Shown here: one piece after another, positions 6,192 through 6,436 of the stretch
Numbering within the stretch: the stretch's first letter is position 1
How the letters are laid out: each line of letters opens with the position of its first letter
DNA from: an uncultured Desulfobacterales bacterium
GTDB taxonomy: Bacteria; Desulfobacterota; Desulfobacteria; Desulfobacterales; JAFDCJ01
Assembly (NCBI GenBank): GCA_945787595.1
Contig: CALZJV010000354.1
Coordinates: 1-6,436 of the forward strand
Direction of reading: 5' to 3'
DNA length: 6,436 nucleotides
Notes under the pieces: generated by a model
What the model was told of the DNA's origin: nothing
The model's database searches: none
The model's input: only the letters and a program-made list of their open reading frames with translations
Translations under genes and position numbers: made by a program

Positions 6192-6214
6192 AGGTTGACT
6201 CTCACGGTCAACCT
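6192..6214. terminator. Hairpin between psd and asd, possible weak terminator
   Basis: AGGTTGAC (6192-6199) and GTCAACCT (6207-6214) form a perfect 8-bp stem around the 7-base loop TCTCACG. It is 20 bases after the psd stop and 41 before asd. On the + strand the stem is followed by GTTGCTTCG, which is not a T run, so it would be a poor + strand terminator. On the minus strand it is followed by a run of T (complement of A at 6187-6192) and looks better. A second small palindrome, TTTGAA-A-TTCAAA (6177-6189), precedes it. A regulatory or operator role is equally possible. Confidence 0.4.
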
Positions 6215-6255
6215 GTTGCTTCGATTATTGTATTTTGCAAGGGGGATTTGACAAC

Positions 6256-6436
6256 ATGTCTGAGAAAAAACGAAACGTTGCCGTGGCTGGCGCAACCGGT
6301 GCGGTTGGCAATCAGATGATCAGGTGTTTGGAGGAAGCCGACTTTCCGGTCAGCTCCCTCAAGCTATTGGCATCTGCCCGTTCTGTGGGAAGAATGCTGC
6401 GATTTAAAGGTGAGATGATTGCAGTCGAAGAACTCG
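6256..6436 (+). CDS. asd: Aspartate-semialdehyde dehydrogenase, N-terminal part (runs off window)
   Basis: The first 60 codons are present and the gene continues beyond the window edge. The enzyme reduces aspartyl phosphate to aspartate semialdehyde with NADPH, the branch-point step to lysine/diaminopimelate, threonine and methionine. The N-terminal Rossmann motif GATGAVG (residues 12-18) is followed by MIRCLEEADFPVSSLKLLASARSVG. The A-S-A-R-S segment is the conserved NADP-phosphate-binding stretch of the family. The catalytic Cys and His lie downstream of the window and cannot be checked. ATG 6256 is well supported by a strong ribosome site, AAGGGGGA (6239-6246), nine bases upstream, in contrast to tsaB and psd. 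The 84-bp gap after psd contains a hairpin but no convincing promoter, so asd could be read from its own weak promoter or through from psd. Confidence 0.92.
   Translation, partial: MSEKKRNVAVAGATGAVGNQMIRCLEEADFPVSSLKLLASARSVGRMLRFKGEMIAVEEL

Noticed and set aside
1..6436. A previously undescribed multi-gene system
   Set aside because: All complete genes are recognisable housekeeping families in an ordinary arrangement; only the repeat DNA and leader structures are unusual.

Overview
The window looks like a stretch of chromosome from an anaerobic, Gram-negative bacterium, most likely a sulfate-reducer-type member of the Desulfobacterota (former Deltaproteobacteria). This is inferred from a ferredoxin-dependent 2-oxoacid oxidoreductase gamma subunit, a short archaeal-type phosphatidylserine decarboxylase, a full-length LonA protease, a type IV prepilin peptidase, and non-coding DNA rich in short-period degenerate repeats. 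No taxonomic marker gene is present, so the placement is tentative.

Layout. Bases 1-54 are the last codons of a gene whose body lies outside the window. After a repeat-bearing spacer comes korC (309-854, +), the gamma subunit of a 2-oxoacid:ferredoxin oxidoreductase. It converges on pilD (916-1689, -), a prepilin peptidase; the 61-bp gap between them is almost entirely a 7-bp-period inverted repeat. A 425-bp non-coding region (1690-2114) separates pilD from the divergent lon gene. It holds a possible promoter, a set of competing stem-loops, and an 8-bp-period hairpin ending in a T run. lon (2115-4613, +) carries all catalytic motifs and ends in an unusual 39-residue tail encoded by a 7-bp tandem repeat. 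tsaB (4683-5372, +) follows after 69 bp, then psd (5500-6171, +) behind a candidate promoter, then the start of asd (6256 to the window edge, +).

How the genes relate. These are core housekeeping genes and not one pathway: central carbon metabolism (korC), export and maturation of pilins or type II secretion pseudopilins (pilD), protein quality control (lon), tRNA t6A modification (tsaB), phosphatidylethanolamine synthesis (psd), and synthesis of lysine, threonine, methionine and diaminopimelate (asd). lon and tsaB may be co-transcribed. Nothing here resembles a defence island, prophage, biosynthetic cluster or new multi-gene system.

The most unusual content is the repeat DNA. Four different short-period (7 or 8 bp) degenerate tandem elements occur within 4.6 kb. 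Three are arranged as inverted arms in gaps between genes, and the fourth has run into the 3' end of lon and is translated. A 9-base G tract lying on the catalytic GGGD motif of pilD and a potentially bistable leader in front of lon are also worth checking.
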